The notes: a model not told the origin generated them from the letters alone. Shown: positions 36,691 to 46,083, counted from the stretch's first letter. The stretch: 64,000 bases of DNA from CBDCWT01 sp965223305 (GCA_965223305.1 CBDCWT010000035.1:1-64000); one strand, 5' to 3'. Translations and numbers: made by a program.

Positions 36691-36752
36691 CAGCCGCTGG
36701 GCGTTAGCCCACGGTTCCTACGAAACCGGATGCTAACGTATTCCGGCTGATT
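36689..36752. repeat. Palindromic intergenic repeat C, copy 3
   Basis: ATCAGCCGCTGGGCGTTAGCC at the left and CGGCTGATT at the right match copy C1 (16187-16252). It overlaps the first codon of the long form of the kinase gene, which argues for a shorter kinase start. The rest of the gap to 37044 shows nothing recognisable beyond the leuC leader. Confidence 0.75.
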
Positions 36753-37044
36753 TGTTTGTCCCAAAATTGGACTCGTTGGTTTAGCTCAGAGATAACGTCG
36801 AAACTCCCCCAGTATAGCTAGGTTAGGGGAGGTGTGCGAAGGGCCGCAGCCGCGCCCTGTGGAGTTGCCCGGTGACGAGGTACGAAAGTGGTCGATCTTG
36901 AAAAGTGGGTTTATGGTGAACCTGCCCGGGCGACCGCCTGTCGGTTACAATCGACGTGGGATGTCGGCTGGCGACCGCGCTTTGCTGCTCTCCCTCGCCA
37001 CCCGCGAATGACATTGGTACTGGAAACGAATCGGATCAGCAAAC

Positions 37045-38451
37045 ATGCCAAGCCCTCAGACGATGTTCCGGAAAATCTGGGACAACCATGTAGTACACGC
37101 CGAGTCCGGCCAGCCGGCGATTCTGTACATCGACCTGCACCTCGTTCACGAAGTGACGAGCCCTCAAGCGTTCGAAGGCTTGCGACTGGCCAAGCGGCCG
37201 GTGAGGCGTCCGCAGCGAACCATTGCAACTCCCGACCACAATATCCCGACAACGGATCGCAACCTGCCCATTGCCGATCCGATTTCCAAACAACAAGTCG
37301 AGACGTTGCGGCAGAATTGCAGCGAGTTTGGCATTCAACTTTACGATCTGAACGACTCCCGGCAGGGCATCGTGCATGTCATCGGGCCCGAGTTGGGTCA
37401 TACCCAACCAGGCATGACGATCGTCTGCGGCGACAGCCACACGGCCACACATGGTGCTTTCGGGGCGTTAGCTTTCGGAATTGGCACGAGCGAGGTCGAG
37501 CACGTGCTGGCGACGCAGACCTTGCTCCAGCAGCTGCCCAAGACCCTCGAATTACGCGTGGAGGGGCCAGCCCCACAGGGGGTTACTGCGAAAGATCTGA
37601 TTCTCTTCCTGATCGGGCAGATCACGACCGACGGCGGCACCGGCTACGTCATCGAATATACCGGACAAGCCATCCGAGATCTCAACATGGAGGAGCGGAT
37701 GACGGTCTGCAACATGACGATCGAAGCCGGGGCTCGAGCTGGGATGATCGCACCCGACGAGAAAACGTACGACTACCTGCGAGGGAGGGAGTTCGCGCCG
37801 CAGGACTTTGAGCAGGCAGTCGCTCGTTGGCAGACCTTGCCCACTGATCCTGGTGCGTCCTACGACAAATCGCTGACTTTCCAAGCCAGTGACATCACAC
37901 CCCAGGTCACCTGGGGAACCAACCCCGGGCAAGTTGTCCCCGTTGTCGGTACTGTGCCTGACCCAGCAGGGCTTGGCGACGAAGTCGATCAGAAGTCGGC
38001 AGCGCGAGCCATTGAGTACATGGGGCTTCGCCCAGGGATGCCGATCGTGGACATTGCTGTCGATCGGATCTTCATCGGCTCGTGCACGAACTCGCGGATC
38101 GAGGATCTGCGAAACGCTGCCGCTGTAGTCAAAGGCCACCGCATCGCCTCCAGCGTCAACGCCATGGTCGTGCCCGGCAGTGGCCAAGTAAAGCGGCAGG
38201 CTGAGCAGGAGGGTCTGGATCGGGTATTCCTCGACGCTGGTTTTGAGTGGCGGGAAGCCGGCTGCAGCATGTGTTTAGCGATGAATCCCGACAAGCTGTC
38301 GCCAGGCGAACGGTGTGCTTCGACCAGCAATCGCAACTTCGAGGGCAGGCAAGGGAAGGGGGGCCGCACTCATCTCGTCTCGCCGGCCATGGCTGCCGCA
38401 GCGGCGATCGCCGGTCATTTTGTCGACGTGCGCCAGTGGCAGTACAAGTGA
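37045..38451 (+). CDS. leuC: 3-isopropylmalate dehydratase large subunit
   Basis: The 468-residue protein matches LeuC in length and order: FRKIWDNHVV start, IDLHLVHEVTSPQAF, CGDSHTATHGAFGALAFGIG, and the three iron-sulphur cysteines C347 (GSCTNSR), C407 and C410 (CSMC). With LeuD it isomerises 2-isopropylmalate to 3-isopropylmalate in leucine synthesis, using a 4Fe-4S cluster. leuD follows after 45 bp. The start ATG at 37045 gives the usual N-terminus; its ribosome binding site is weak. The cytoplasmic heterodimer role is secure. Confidence 0.97.
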   Translation: MPSPQTMFRKIWDNHVVHAESGQPAILYIDLHLVHEVTSPQAFEGLRLAKRPVRRPQRTIATPDHNIPTTDRNLPIADPISKQQVETLRQNCSEFGIQLYDLNDSRQGIVHVIGPELGHTQPGMTIVCGDSHTATHGAFGALAFGIGTSEVEHVLATQTLLQQLPKTLELRVEGPAPQGVTAKDLILFLIGQITTDGGTGYVIEYTGQAIRDLNMEERMTVCNMTIEAGARAGMIAPDEKTYDYLRGREFAPQDFEQAVARWQTLPTDPGASYDKSLTFQASDITPQVTWGTNPGQVVPVVGTVPDPAGLGDEVDQKSAARAIEYMGLRPGMPIVDIAVDRIFIGSCTNSRIEDLRNAAAVVKGHRIASSVNAMVVPGSGQVKRQAEQEGLDRVFLDAGFEWREAGCSMCLAMNPDKLSPGERCASTSNRNFEGRQGKGGRTHLVSPAMAAAAAIAGHFVDVRQWQYK

Positions 38452-38496
38452 GAAAATGAGGCGATTCGGTCAACGCGATAGGACGGACAATCGACT

Positions 38497-39087
38497 ATGA
38501 GAGCATTTACAAAACACACTGGATTGGTCGCGGCTATGGATCGTGCGAACGTCGACACGGACCAGATCATCCCCAAGCAGTTCCTAAAGCGGATTGAACG
38601 CACGGGATTCGGCCAGTTTCTGTTTTTCGACTGGCGGTTTCTCGACGATGGCTCGGACAATCCCAAGTTCGAGTTGAACCAATCCAAGTTTCAGGGCGCC
38701 TCGGTGCTGTTGGCCCGTAGGAACTTCGGTTGCGGGTCGAGTCGCGAGCACGCCGTCTGGGCGCTTGACGACTACGGAATACAAGTCGTCATCGCCCCTT
38801 CGTTCGCGGATATCTTCTACAACAACTGCTTCAAGAATTCGGTGTTGCCGATCGCGCTTGATGAGGCGCAAGTGGACGAGCTGTTTGGGCGCTCGGCGGC
38901 CCACGCCGGCTATCAGCTGACGGTCGACTTGCAAGCGTGCCAGCTGTCAGATGATCACGGACTGCTAATCTCTTTCGACGTCGATGCCGCGCGTCGTCAC
39001 AGCATGTTGCATGGTTTGGACGACATTGCCCTCACGCTGGCACATGAAGACAAGATCTCCGCGTTCGAAGCTGCGCGCAGTCAGTAG
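38497..39087 (+). CDS. leuD: 3-isopropylmalate dehydratase small subunit
   Basis: The 196-residue product has the LeuD swivel-domain features: an early NVDTDQIIPKQFLK, then RRNFGCGSSREHAVWAL and SFADIFYNNCFKNS. It forms the heterodimer with LeuC, completing the aconitase-like active site. The ATG follows AGGACGG. It is co-directional with leuC 45 bp upstream, so one transcript is expected; apbE begins 66 bp after it and may share the transcript. Confidence 0.97.
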   Translation: MRAFTKHTGLVAAMDRANVDTDQIIPKQFLKRIERTGFGQFLFFDWRFLDDGSDNPKFELNQSKFQGASVLLARRNFGCGSSREHAVWALDDYGIQVVIAPSFADIFYNNCFKNSVLPIALDEAQVDELFGRSAAHAGYQLTVDLQACQLSDDHGLLISFDVDAARRHSMLHGLDDIALTLAHEDKISAFEAARSQ

Positions 39088-39153
39088 CCTGTCTTGGCGT
39101 GGGGTGTTGAATGTCCATGCAACGGTCCGCTTGAGACGTTTGTTGACGAGCCG

Positions 39154-40194
39154 ATGAAACCACCGAAGCGAACGGTGAGCTTGTTATCTGCGGCGCTGAT
39201 CTCGATCGCAGCCATCTATCGGGTTCCAGCGGCTGAGCACCCTCCCGCGGCTGCGGGGCAGAGCGAGGCGATGCGCTACGAAGATAGCCGGGTCTCGATG
39301 GGCTGTGTGTACGCGATTGTCGTATACGCTGACGACACGACGCCATTTCGGCTAGGTGTTAACGCCGCTCTTGACGAGATCGACCGTGTTGACCGGTTGA
39401 TGAGTCATTACAGGCCAGACAGCGAGCTGTCGCGTGTCAATCGCGAAGCTGCGAAGTCGCCAATCAAGGTCGACCCTGAGTTGTTCGATTTCATCGCCGA
39501 GTGTCTGCGTTACTGCCGTGAATCGGACGGGGCCTTCGACATTACGGTCGGCTCGCTCATGAAAGCCTGGGGTTTCTTTCGCGGCGAAGGCCGAATGCCG
39601 AGTGCGGACGAACTGGCTAGGGCGCGAAGCCGTGTCGGTTACCAGCACGTCATTTTGGACCGGAAAGAGAGGACAGTCTTTTTCGACAAGGCAGGTGTTG
39701 AACTCGATCTGGGCGGTATCGCCAAAGGCTATGCGGTTGATTCGGCTATCGAGGTGTTGAAGAACCACGGAATCAGGGCCGCGCTGGTCAGCGCGGGCGG
39801 CAGCACGATATCTACGCTTGGCGCGCCTCCAGGCAAAGCGGCATGGCAAATCGAGATTCAGGATCCGCAGGATCGGCGGAAGATAGCACAGAGCGTTTTT
39901 TTGAAAAACCAGACGCTCTCCGTATCGGGTAGCTACGAGAAGTTCTTCGAGCTGGATGGCATACGTTACTCGCACATCGTCGATCCGCGCACGGGTCGAC
40001 CAGCTCAAGGCGTGTTAAGTGTGGCTGTCATCACGAACAACGGAACATCAGGAGACGCGCTCGACAATGTCCTTTATGTCCTCGGAGTGAAGGAGAGTGA
40101 GCAACGATTGCGGCGATGGCCGGGCCTCACGGCGTTCTTCTTTCTGCCGGGGACCGGCCCGCGTTGGAAGCTCATTCGGTTGCCACGCGGTTGA
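39154..40194 (+). CDS. apbE: FAD:protein FMN transferase (ApbE family), exported
   Basis: The ATG at 39154 (MKPPKRTVSLLSAALI) opens a signal peptide and gives 346 residues; the frame runs back to 39094 without support. ApbE hallmarks are present: SRVSMGCVYAI near the start, DPELFDFIAECLRYCRESDGAFDITVG (parts), the flavin segment ELDLGGIAKGYAVD, SAGGSTISTLG, and the late DPRTGRPAQG and TSGDALDNVLYVLG. The enzyme attaches FMN to a threonine of target proteins such as Nqr/Rnf subunits. No target gene is nearby. Its end overlaps the convergent gene 40172-41116 by 23 bases. Confidence 0.93.
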   Translation: MKPPKRTVSLLSAALISIAAIYRVPAAEHPPAAAGQSEAMRYEDSRVSMGCVYAIVVYADDTTPFRLGVNAALDEIDRVDRLMSHYRPDSELSRVNREAAKSPIKVDPELFDFIAECLRYCRESDGAFDITVGSLMKAWGFFRGEGRMPSADELARARSRVGYQHVILDRKERTVFFDKAGVELDLGGIAKGYAVDSAIEVLKNHGIRAALVSAGGSTISTLGAPPGKAAWQIEIQDPQDRRKIAQSVFLKNQTLSVSGSYEKFFELDGIRYSHIVDPRTGRPAQGVLSVAVITNNGTSGDALDNVLYVLGVKESEQRLRRWPGLTAFFFLPGTGPRWKLIRLPRG

Positions 40195-41116
40195 ACCACG
40201 GTTGACCGTTCTTCGCCGCGCGAGCGACGGGCAGATCGACCACGGCGTAGATTCCCATCCTCGCGAGCGTGAACTCAGTCGCAGTTTCGTCACGCACAAC
40301 GTCTTCCAACTTGGCGGGGCCCAGGCCGAATACCATCGCTCTGCCATCGCCGTATCTACCGCGCAATCGAACGCGCAAACCCCTGGCTTCCCGCAGGCTG
40401 TAGTTCAACAGATGCAGCCGCACGCGCGCGTCGTCGCCGGTACAGTGGCAGAGCACCGTCTCGGTACCGTACAGCCGGAACGAGCGGTTTTGGTCGCCGA
40501 GCTTCTGTCGAATCATCTGCGCGAAATCGCTCGGGTCGGCCGCCGCCTCAAGGGGGAATTCATCCGACTCGAGCTTGATGTTGATGCGGAGATGTGGCGA
40601 TGGACTGGTGACGATCCTAAAAAGCAGGTTGCGGCGCGCGAGCAAGTTCATTACTTCGGCGACATCGTCTGAGCCGTCATCGATCACACCAATGTCTGCG
40701 ATCGTAGGCAGGTTGGAGGGCAGTAGCTGACTCAGGAACTCTAACATCTTGGCGGCGTCCCCGGCGTCGGCCGAATGAATCTTGAGAACCGCGTCGGCGT
40801 TGTAGGCAAAAGCCTCGGCCGCGGCGAGCACCGCTCGGCCTCGTGGCAGGTCGTAGAAGAACTCTCCAGCCGGATTGCGAAGAAAACGCCAGCCGTTGGC
40901 GTCGAGCCACGGACTCCGTGTGGCCGAAGCGACGTTGGTCGCCCCGCGATCGACGCCAGGCGTCAGCAGTTCTTCGCGCCTTTCCAACTCGGCTTCGCCG
41001 ATTTCGGGCGAGAAGATCACCGGCAAGTGCTGCTGGACTTCCGTCTTTTGCTGCGCCAGCGTTGACTGGGCGAGAATCAACCACGCGAAGCTGCAGCTCA
41101 ATGCCAGCTGCTTCAT
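40172..41116 (-). CDS. Exported protein of unknown function, coupled to a DUF362 gene
   Basis: The 314-residue product starts with a signal peptide (QLALSCSFAWLILAQSTLAQ, trimmed), and the ATG at 41116 follows GAGGAG. No family is recognised. The middle contains a Rossmann-like alternation (NLPTIADIGVIDDGSDD, then NLLARRNLLFRIV), and the last third is a beta-sandwich-like domain (LYGTETVLCHCTGDD, RVRLHLLNYS). This suggests a carbohydrate-active or glycosidase-like end domain, but no catalytic motif is certain. Its start overlaps the stop of the upstream DUF362 gene by four bases (ATGA), so the two are co-translated. The 3' end overlaps apbE on the other strand. Confidence 0.7.
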   Translation of the reverse strand: MKQLALSCSFAWLILAQSTLAQQKTEVQQHLPVIFSPEIGEAELERREELLTPGVDRGATNVASATRSPWLDANGWRFLRNPAGEFFYDLPRGRAVLAAAEAFAYNADAVLKIHSADAGDAAKMLEFLSQLLPSNLPTIADIGVIDDGSDDVAEVMNLLARRNLLFRIVTSPSPHLRINIKLESDEFPLEAAADPSDFAQMIRQKLGDQNRSFRLYGTETVLCHCTGDDARVRLHLLNYSLREARGLRVRLRGRYGDGRAMVFGLGPAKLEDVVRDETATEFTLARMGIYAVVDLPVARAAKNGQPWFNRVATE

Positions 41117-42261
41117 ATTTCCATCTCCTCGATGTGGATTTCGCTGGCGTCGCTCACACCCAGGCCGAGCTGCGCGGCGTATTCAACGTGGCGAGGCTCG
41201 CGGATGATGATGTTGGTGTTTGGATCGTCATTTCGATTCCTGCCGGTGTTAAAGTCGAGCGTCTGTTCGTCGCGGTTCCAGATCGAGATCGCTCCCCGCC
41301 GCTTCCGTTCGTCGTCCACGACGTCGATCAGCAACCGATCAATCGCCACCGGGTCGGTCCCGAACATGATGGTTCGCGGGAAGAACACGTACTTCAGCGT
41401 TGGGGCGAACGGCCCTGCGTGCCATACTCCGCGTAGGCCATCCATGATCTGTAGCACGGTCCGTGAACGCAGCGGCTCGACTGCGGCAAGTGTGCCGACA
41501 AATGACAATGTGTGAGAGACACCGTTCTGGTGCGTGCGTGCGACGTTCGAGAAGCTGCCGTAAGCGATGTTCTTCAGACAACCCGTCACGCCGGTCGCAC
41601 CGTGATCCTTGACATTCGGAATATTGATGATCTTGGTCACTTTTTGCGAAATCAGCCGGATCATGTTCGAGCGTGTGTCGTCTTCGCCGAAGAAGTTTGC
41701 CTCGACGTACACTCTCGGATCATAACTGTAATTGTCATTCAATATGTTTTCCCGCTCGGCAGCGAAGATGTTGATGCCTTCCGGCACGTGAGGTGCGTAA
41801 TTGACCTGATCGAGTTGGTCCTGGAATCGCTCGTAGATGTAAATCTGGGGCGGCTTGACGCCGACTTCCATGAGGTTGCGAATTGTTTCCGCTACGATCT
41901 CGTGCGATGAGACGACCCACGGACGCCCGCCCGCATTCACCTTGATGGCGACGACATCCTCGGGAGAGAAAAAACGCCGCCACGAATCCGCCGTCTTCGC
42001 ATCGCCGGTCAATGCGCGCATCCCACGCTCCATCATCTCGCGGACAGCCTCGCCGTCTACTTTCCGCCCGTCATCACTCAGCGATTTCGCTGACTTGACG
42101 GCGACAACCTTGCCGGGATACGGACCTGGCATTCCCGGTGCAGTAGCTGGTTCGTACGGCGTGACGGTCTCGTAATGCGGTATGTTTTTGAACACTTCCG
42201 CACGCGTGTTCGCGGCCAGCGATGACGCGGCGAGCAGCTGGACGAATGTTCTGCGTTTCAC
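41113..42261 (-). CDS. DUF362 domain protein, Tat-exported
   Basis: The GTG at 42261 follows AGGAG and gives 382 residues. The N-terminus (MKRRTFVQLLAASSLAANTRA) has a twin-arginine pattern and a short hydrophobic core, so Tat export is likely. The body matches DUF362: VVAVKSAKSL, PEDVVAIKVNAGGRP, QKVTKIINIPNVKDHGATGVTG, LKNIAYGSFSN and FGTDPVAIDRLLIDVV. DUF362 proteins are often iron-sulphur associated or cofactor related, but no ferredoxin CxxC cluster is visible here and the biochemical role is unknown. It is the first gene of a two-gene operon. Confidence 0.85.
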   Translation of the reverse strand: MKRRTFVQLLAASSLAANTRAEVFKNIPHYETVTPYEPATAPGMPGPYPGKVVAVKSAKSLSDDGRKVDGEAVREMMERGMRALTGDAKTADSWRRFFSPEDVVAIKVNAGGRPWVVSSHEIVAETIRNLMEVGVKPPQIYIYERFQDQLDQVNYAPHVPEGINIFAAERENILNDNYSYDPRVYVEANFFGEDDTRSNMIRLISQKVTKIINIPNVKDHGATGVTGCLKNIAYGSFSNVARTHQNGVSHTLSFVGTLAAVEPLRSRTVLQIMDGLRGVWHAGPFAPTLKYVFFPRTIMFGTDPVAIDRLLIDVVDDERKRRGAISIWNRDEQTLDFNTGRNRNDDPNTNIIIREPRHVEYAAQLGLGVSDASEIHIEEMEI

Positions 42262-42433
42262 GGCTCAATCTCCTGTGCGCGACGCTGCTTGACGTGGTGA
42301 CCGATATTTGCGGAGTATTCGACGGCCCTGGCTCGGCGGAACAACAAGAGCCAGCGCGAGCCACGCAGAACCCCTGCAAACAGAGTAACCGATGAACCCC
42401 TTGAGCAGAAGCGAGCGATATGATCCCGAGAGG

Positions 42434-42709
42434 TCACTTCGGTCGCCTTTGGCTTGCCTTGTCTTCAGATTTCGATCGTGGAAACTCATGACGAAAGTAG
42501 GCTAAGGCGAGCAAACCCGTGGTTGCGAAAATCGCGGTGGCGACAAAGATGCAGGTCGCGGAGGCAGCCACGAAGACTGCCTGGTCATATGATTCGTCTT
42601 CGGGATTTGGTACTTCGGCCCACCAGGAGGCGATTGGCAAGAGCACCATGATCCCCGCCAGAACGGCGAGCGCCATCTCGATTTTTGTGATGTTTCTCAA
42701 CCGAATCAT
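42434..42709 (-). CDS. Small two-helix membrane protein
   Basis: The 91-residue product has two hydrophobic segments (MALAVLAGIMVLLPIASWWA and a second from CIFVATAIFATTGLLALAYF) joined by an acidic loop (PNPEDESYD), with a basic tail (KSEDKASQRRPK). No family is recognised. The ATG at 42709 is the only good start. It lies upstream of, and reads toward, the DUF362 gene, 172 bp away; co-transcription is possible but unproven. Composition and membrane pattern make it a plausible real gene. Confidence 0.6.
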   Translation of the reverse strand: MIRLRNITKIEMALAVLAGIMVLLPIASWWAEVPNPEDESYDQAVFVAASATCIFVATAIFATTGLLALAYFRHEFPRSKSEDKASQRRPK

Positions 42710-42970
42710 CGGTACGCCATGCTGAGCCGGGTTTCAACGTCTACCGCTCTCCTGTCCGAGAAACTGTGTTTGAGGCTGAAATCACTGAGGCTGAAATTAC
42801 ACTGCGAAGTGCGACGCCAGCAGATGCTTCGCGTCGCACCGGCCGAACCGAGTCCCACAAACTTCAGAACTTCGAGTTTCGGCGGGCCGACAGCCGTCGT
42901 TACTGCATTGTATGCGATGTCGCGGCAAGCACTCCACAATACTCTATCGCCGACAGACTCGAAGTCCTAA

Positions 42971-43115
42971 CAGCCTGTTGATTTTCGCAACGGGCTGTCG
43001 CATCACAGGGATGTGATGCCAAATCAGCGACGTAAGTCGTTGATTTGCGAGCCGCGAAGAACTCTGTTCTGAGCTTGGGCGAGGTTGAAAAACGCCAGGA
43101 CGGCGTTTTTCGACA
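42971..43115. repeat. Intergenic repeat E, copy 1, with 10-bp stem hairpin
   Basis: The unit runs from CAGCCTGTTGATTTTCG through GCGAAGAACTCTGTTCTGAG to the hairpin GAAAAACGCC-AGGAC-GGCGTTTTTC (43086-43110). A shorter copy is at 52670-52768. The stretch 42710-42970 holds nothing recognisable. Confidence 0.8.
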
Positions 43116-43174
43116 GGCAGCTAAGGCGCGCTTCCTGCGCATCGGTGCTGGGACACTTGCGAAGACGGGCAGAA

Positions 43175-43194
43175 GACGGGCATGAGTGCCCGTC
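43175..43194. repeat. Short hairpin repeat F, copy 2
   Basis: GACGGGCATGAGTGCCCGTC, a perfect eight-base-pair stem with a TGAG loop. It is the first of a close pair; the second is 12 bases on. Confidence 0.8.
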
Positions 43195-43206
43195 CTTACT
43201 CGAGAA

Positions 43207-43226
43207 GACGGGCATGAGTGCCCGTC
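43207..43226 (-). terminator. Hairpin repeat F, copy 3, placed as a possible terminator
   Basis: The same perfect stem as copy 2 lies eight bases past the stop of the minus-strand amidohydrolase gene (43234-44382). No strong T-run follows on that strand, so intrinsic termination is not certain; it may instead only protect the transcript end. Confidence 0.5.
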
Positions 43227-43233
43227 CTACATC

Positions 43234-44382
43234 TCAGTTGCGGTGGATTAGCAATCGCTCGGCGTTTGTCCGGTAGACCTTCTTGAGAACTTCGTCGGGC
43301 AGGAAGATCCCGTAGATTGGCCAGAACCATGGTCGCTGCTGCTGTGGATTGGGTTTCGGGTCAAAGTACTCATCGTCTGTCTCCAGAAAGCGGTAGAACA
43401 GGCGCTGCGTCTCGCGATCTCCGCCACCGTCGGTCCCGAACAGGATCCGATCCTGATACTCGATGAAAAACCGCCGCGCGGTGTAGGGCTGGCGGCCTAG
43501 CTCGTTGATCCGGGCCGAGATTTCGACGTACATGTTGGGGTACTCATCCAGCCACCGGCCGACGGAAGCCAAGTCCTCGGGATTGTTGCCGAAATGCGCA
43601 CAAACAAACGTGGTTTGCGGATGCCGGGCGATCACTCGGTTTCGCTGCTCGAGGATCTCGGCCCGTGACGGATAGTCCGGGCCATGAAACATCCAATCTG
43701 GATGAGCACTTAGCTGTTGCCAACGTTCGTTGAATCGATCGAGAGGAACAAAAAACGCAGCTGGATCGGCGACATGAATCACGATCGGCCGCCCGTACTT
43801 GCCGCAGATCTCCCAAATCGGGTCGAGCTTCGCGTCGTCCACAGCCAACAGGCGTCCGTCAGAGTAGCGCACCATGAGTCCCAATCGCTTGGAGATCTTC
43901 AGCCCCTTCGCGCCGGCTCGAAATCCCTGTTCCAAGTTGGCCGCCTCGCGCTGGCTCCACTGTTCGTCGTCAATTCCGGACCAGTTGATACGGGCGAACG
44001 TCATGAATCGACCGGGATGCGCCTCATCGAGCATCGCGAGAGTCTGGCGCAGTCCCTGACCCCAACCACCGTCGAGATTGATCAAGGTCTCGACACCGGC
44101 GGCGTTCATCTCCTCTAAGTAACTAGCAACGCTTTCAGGCGTGACGGTCCGAGGTCCTCGGCCACCGCTCCGGGGAATCGACTGACGCGCTTGCCCCAAG
44201 TGGCAGTGAATGTTGATTACTGGATACTTGGGTTTGTCCACACGGGTCACCTTGGTGACCATCATCGACCGTGGTTTCCAATCGCGAAGAAGTAGCGGTG
44301 GACGTGTCTCGTCCGGCGACTGCGCAAAGGCCGACGGGCAACAAAATATGCAACAGATGCCGATGAATAAAGTTCGTTTCAA
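43234..44382 (-). CDS. Exported amidohydrolase (PF04909-type TIM-barrel)
   Basis: I choose the TTG at 44382, which has GGGAGG at nine bases and opens a signal peptide (MKRTLFIGICCIFCCPSAFA); the frame extends to an ATG at 44430 without such support. The mature part carries INIHCHLGQ (HxH metal motif), RPIVIHVADP, TFVCAHFGNNPEDL and the late FGTDGGGD aspartate, all at the spacing of amidohydrolase-2 enzymes. These hydrolyse or decarboxylate varied substrates, and export makes a nutrient role more likely than biosynthesis. The end GIFLPDEVLKKVYRTNAERLL is typical of the family. It is a single gene with hairpins after it. Confidence 0.87.
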   Translation of the reverse strand: MKRTLFIGICCIFCCPSAFAQSPDETRPPLLLRDWKPRSMMVTKVTRVDKPKYPVINIHCHLGQARQSIPRSGGRGPRTVTPESVASYLEEMNAAGVETLINLDGGWGQGLRQTLAMLDEAHPGRFMTFARINWSGIDDEQWSQREAANLEQGFRAGAKGLKISKRLGLMVRYSDGRLLAVDDAKLDPIWEICGKYGRPIVIHVADPAAFFVPLDRFNERWQQLSAHPDWMFHGPDYPSRAEILEQRNRVIARHPQTTFVCAHFGNNPEDLASVGRWLDEYPNMYVEISARINELGRQPYTARRFFIEYQDRILFGTDGGGDRETQRLFYRFLETDDEYFDPKPNPQQQRPWFWPIYGIFLPDEVLKKVYRTNAERLLIHRN

Positions 44383-44487
44383 AGCAGAGTTCCTCCCAGA
44401 TTCTTCCTTCCCCACATCCTGTCGCTTCATGACGCGCTGTCGAGTTCTGTTTCGAGATCTAGTGGCGTGTCAAAGTCCAAATTGTGG

Positions 44488-44560
44488 GTAGCCGAAGTAG
44501 GAACCAAAGTCTGGCGACTTCGGCTACAGGAAAGAACCAAAGTCTGGCGACTTCGGCTAC
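44488..44560. repeat. Tandem repeat G (AGTCTGGCGACTTCGGCTAC)
   Basis: Two direct copies of a unit containing GAACCAAAGTCTGGCGACTT followed by CGGCTAC, preceded by GTAGCCGAAGT, which pairs with ACTTCGGCTAC. The remainder of the gap 44383-44863 shows no gene. Confidence 0.75.
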
Positions 44561-44863
44561 CGGCACAATTGAGCTCGGCGCACGACTAGTGTACATCGCA
44601 GGATTGCCGCTTGCCCGGGACTTGCCTCTCGAATTTTGGTGCGCCACAATGGGGCGCGCCCTGGGGTCCGTGTAAAACGCCACGCGATCAAACACTGCCG
44701 CCACGCAGTTAGACGCCGAGCGGCAGCGAAGCTCCTTCCTGCAAAGACCCTCCTTGGCAGTCTCAAAGAAAGCCTCAGCAGCGCCAGCTACACGGCCGTG
44801 AAGGCACCACCGCTACCACAGTGATCGCACTACTTACCGGATTGTCGTAGGAGAAGTATTCCA

Positions 44864-45856
44864 ATGAAGCGGAAGAGACACATCGCCGAAACAGTACTTT
44901 TCGTTTCTTTGTTCGTGCTGGGTTCGTCCGCCGCTGTCGCCGTCGAAGTCGCGCCGCTGCTCGAGGGCCTGGATAACCCGTGCGGTGTTGCCGTGCAGCC
45001 GAGCACCGGGCATGTGTTCGTCGCCGACAGCGCGGCAGGCAGAGTCATTCGAGTCGTTGACGGCAAACCACAGGATGTGATCGTTGACTTTCCACAGGAC
45101 GTCTATGGCAAAGGCCCCATGTACAACATCGGTCCCTTGGGCCTGGTGTTTCTCGACCAAAATACGCTCGTCGTTGGCGGTGGAGGTCATCCTGACGGAG
45201 AGGAGCTGTTGAGGGTGTATAAGGTCCCGGCAGCCGGCAAGGAGGCGATCAAAGCGAGCCAGATGGAAGCCGACTTCAAACTGCCACCAACCGACGAAGT
45301 TCAGGGGGAAGGGAACTTTTACGCTTTGGCGGCCACCAGCAGCGCGGTCTACATCACTTGCAATGGGGATGACACGAAGGGATGGATCTCCCGACTGACC
45401 ATTAAGGATGACGGAGGCTTCGGCGAGCACGAGCGCTTCATTGCCACGAAGGAGGCGACCGATGTCGACGCACCCGTTGGCATCACCATGAACCAGCAGG
45501 GTCAGATCGTCGTTGGGCAGATGGGAGAAATCAACGTGCCGCAAGACAGCTTGCTGACCTTCTACGACAAGGAAGGAAAAATGCTCCTCAACCTGGAAAC
45601 GGGGCTGTTCGACATCACGGCGGTCGCCTATAGCCCCAACGGACAACTATATGCGCTGGATTACGCCTGGATGGACGCGGGCGAAGGGGGGCTCTTTCAG
45701 CTGATCGCGGATGGCGAACAAGGTGTCAAAGCCAAGAAGATCACTTCGCTAGACAAACCCACCGCCATGGCGTTTGGCACCGATGGTGAGCTCTACGTGA
45801 CAGTGTTTGGCAGCGACGACGATAAGTCAGGAAAACTGCTGAAGATTACCTGGTGA
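44864..45856 (+). CDS. Exported beta-propeller (NHL/SMP-30-like) protein
   Basis: The ATG follows AGGAG at ten bases. The 330-residue product has a signal peptide (TVLFVSLFVLGSSAAVAVEV) and six-bladed propeller-type repeats: NPCGVAVQPSTGHVFVADSA, GPLGLVFLDQNTLVVGG, DAPVGITMNQQGQIVVGQM, ITAVAYSPNGQLYALDY and KPTAMAFGTDGELYVTVFG. Such proteins bind or turn over small molecules, or act as scaffolds; no catalytic metal site could be placed. Many paralogues exist in planctomycetes. It stands alone, with repeats on both sides. Confidence 0.8.
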   Translation: MKRKRHIAETVLFVSLFVLGSSAAVAVEVAPLLEGLDNPCGVAVQPSTGHVFVADSAAGRVIRVVDGKPQDVIVDFPQDVYGKGPMYNIGPLGLVFLDQNTLVVGGGGHPDGEELLRVYKVPAAGKEAIKASQMEADFKLPPTDEVQGEGNFYALAATSSAVYITCNGDDTKGWISRLTIKDDGGFGEHERFIATKEATDVDAPVGITMNQQGQIVVGQMGEINVPQDSLLTFYDKEGKMLLNLETGLFDITAVAYSPNGQLYALDYAWMDAGEGGLFQLIADGEQGVKAKKITSLDKPTAMAFGTDGELYVTVFGSDDDKSGKLLKITW

Positions 45857-46022
45857 GTGCCAGCTGGGCTGCGGCCCTTCGGTATGACGCTTGCACGCCA
45901 TCTGGCGGGTACAGGCTGGTGAATTTGCCGGGCTTTTCGGAACCCGAAGCGTCAGTTTTTGAAGTTGCGATTTCGCCTTCCTGCAGGCACAAGATAGCGG
46001 ATTCACCATGTTTTTCGGAACC

Positions 46023-46083
46023 CGAAGCGTCAGCGAGGGGGAGTTGGTGTACCAACGCAAGTTAATCCCTCGCTTACGCTTCG
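46023..46083. repeat. Palindromic repeat B, copy 3
   Basis: CGAAGCGTCAGCGAGGG pairs with CCCTCGCTTACGCTTCG around GTTGGTGTACCAAC. A partial unit with the GAAGTTGCG module lies just upstream (45938-46020). Together these fill the gap 45857-46140. Confidence 0.8.

Noticed and set aside
36888..37811. 307-codon plus-strand frame overlapping leuC
   Set aside because: It is a shadow of leuC in another frame, rich in Arg and Ser, with no family motif.
42719..42970. 83-codon plus-strand frame
   Set aside because: It starts within the start region of the opposite small membrane gene, has no family match and no ribosome binding site.
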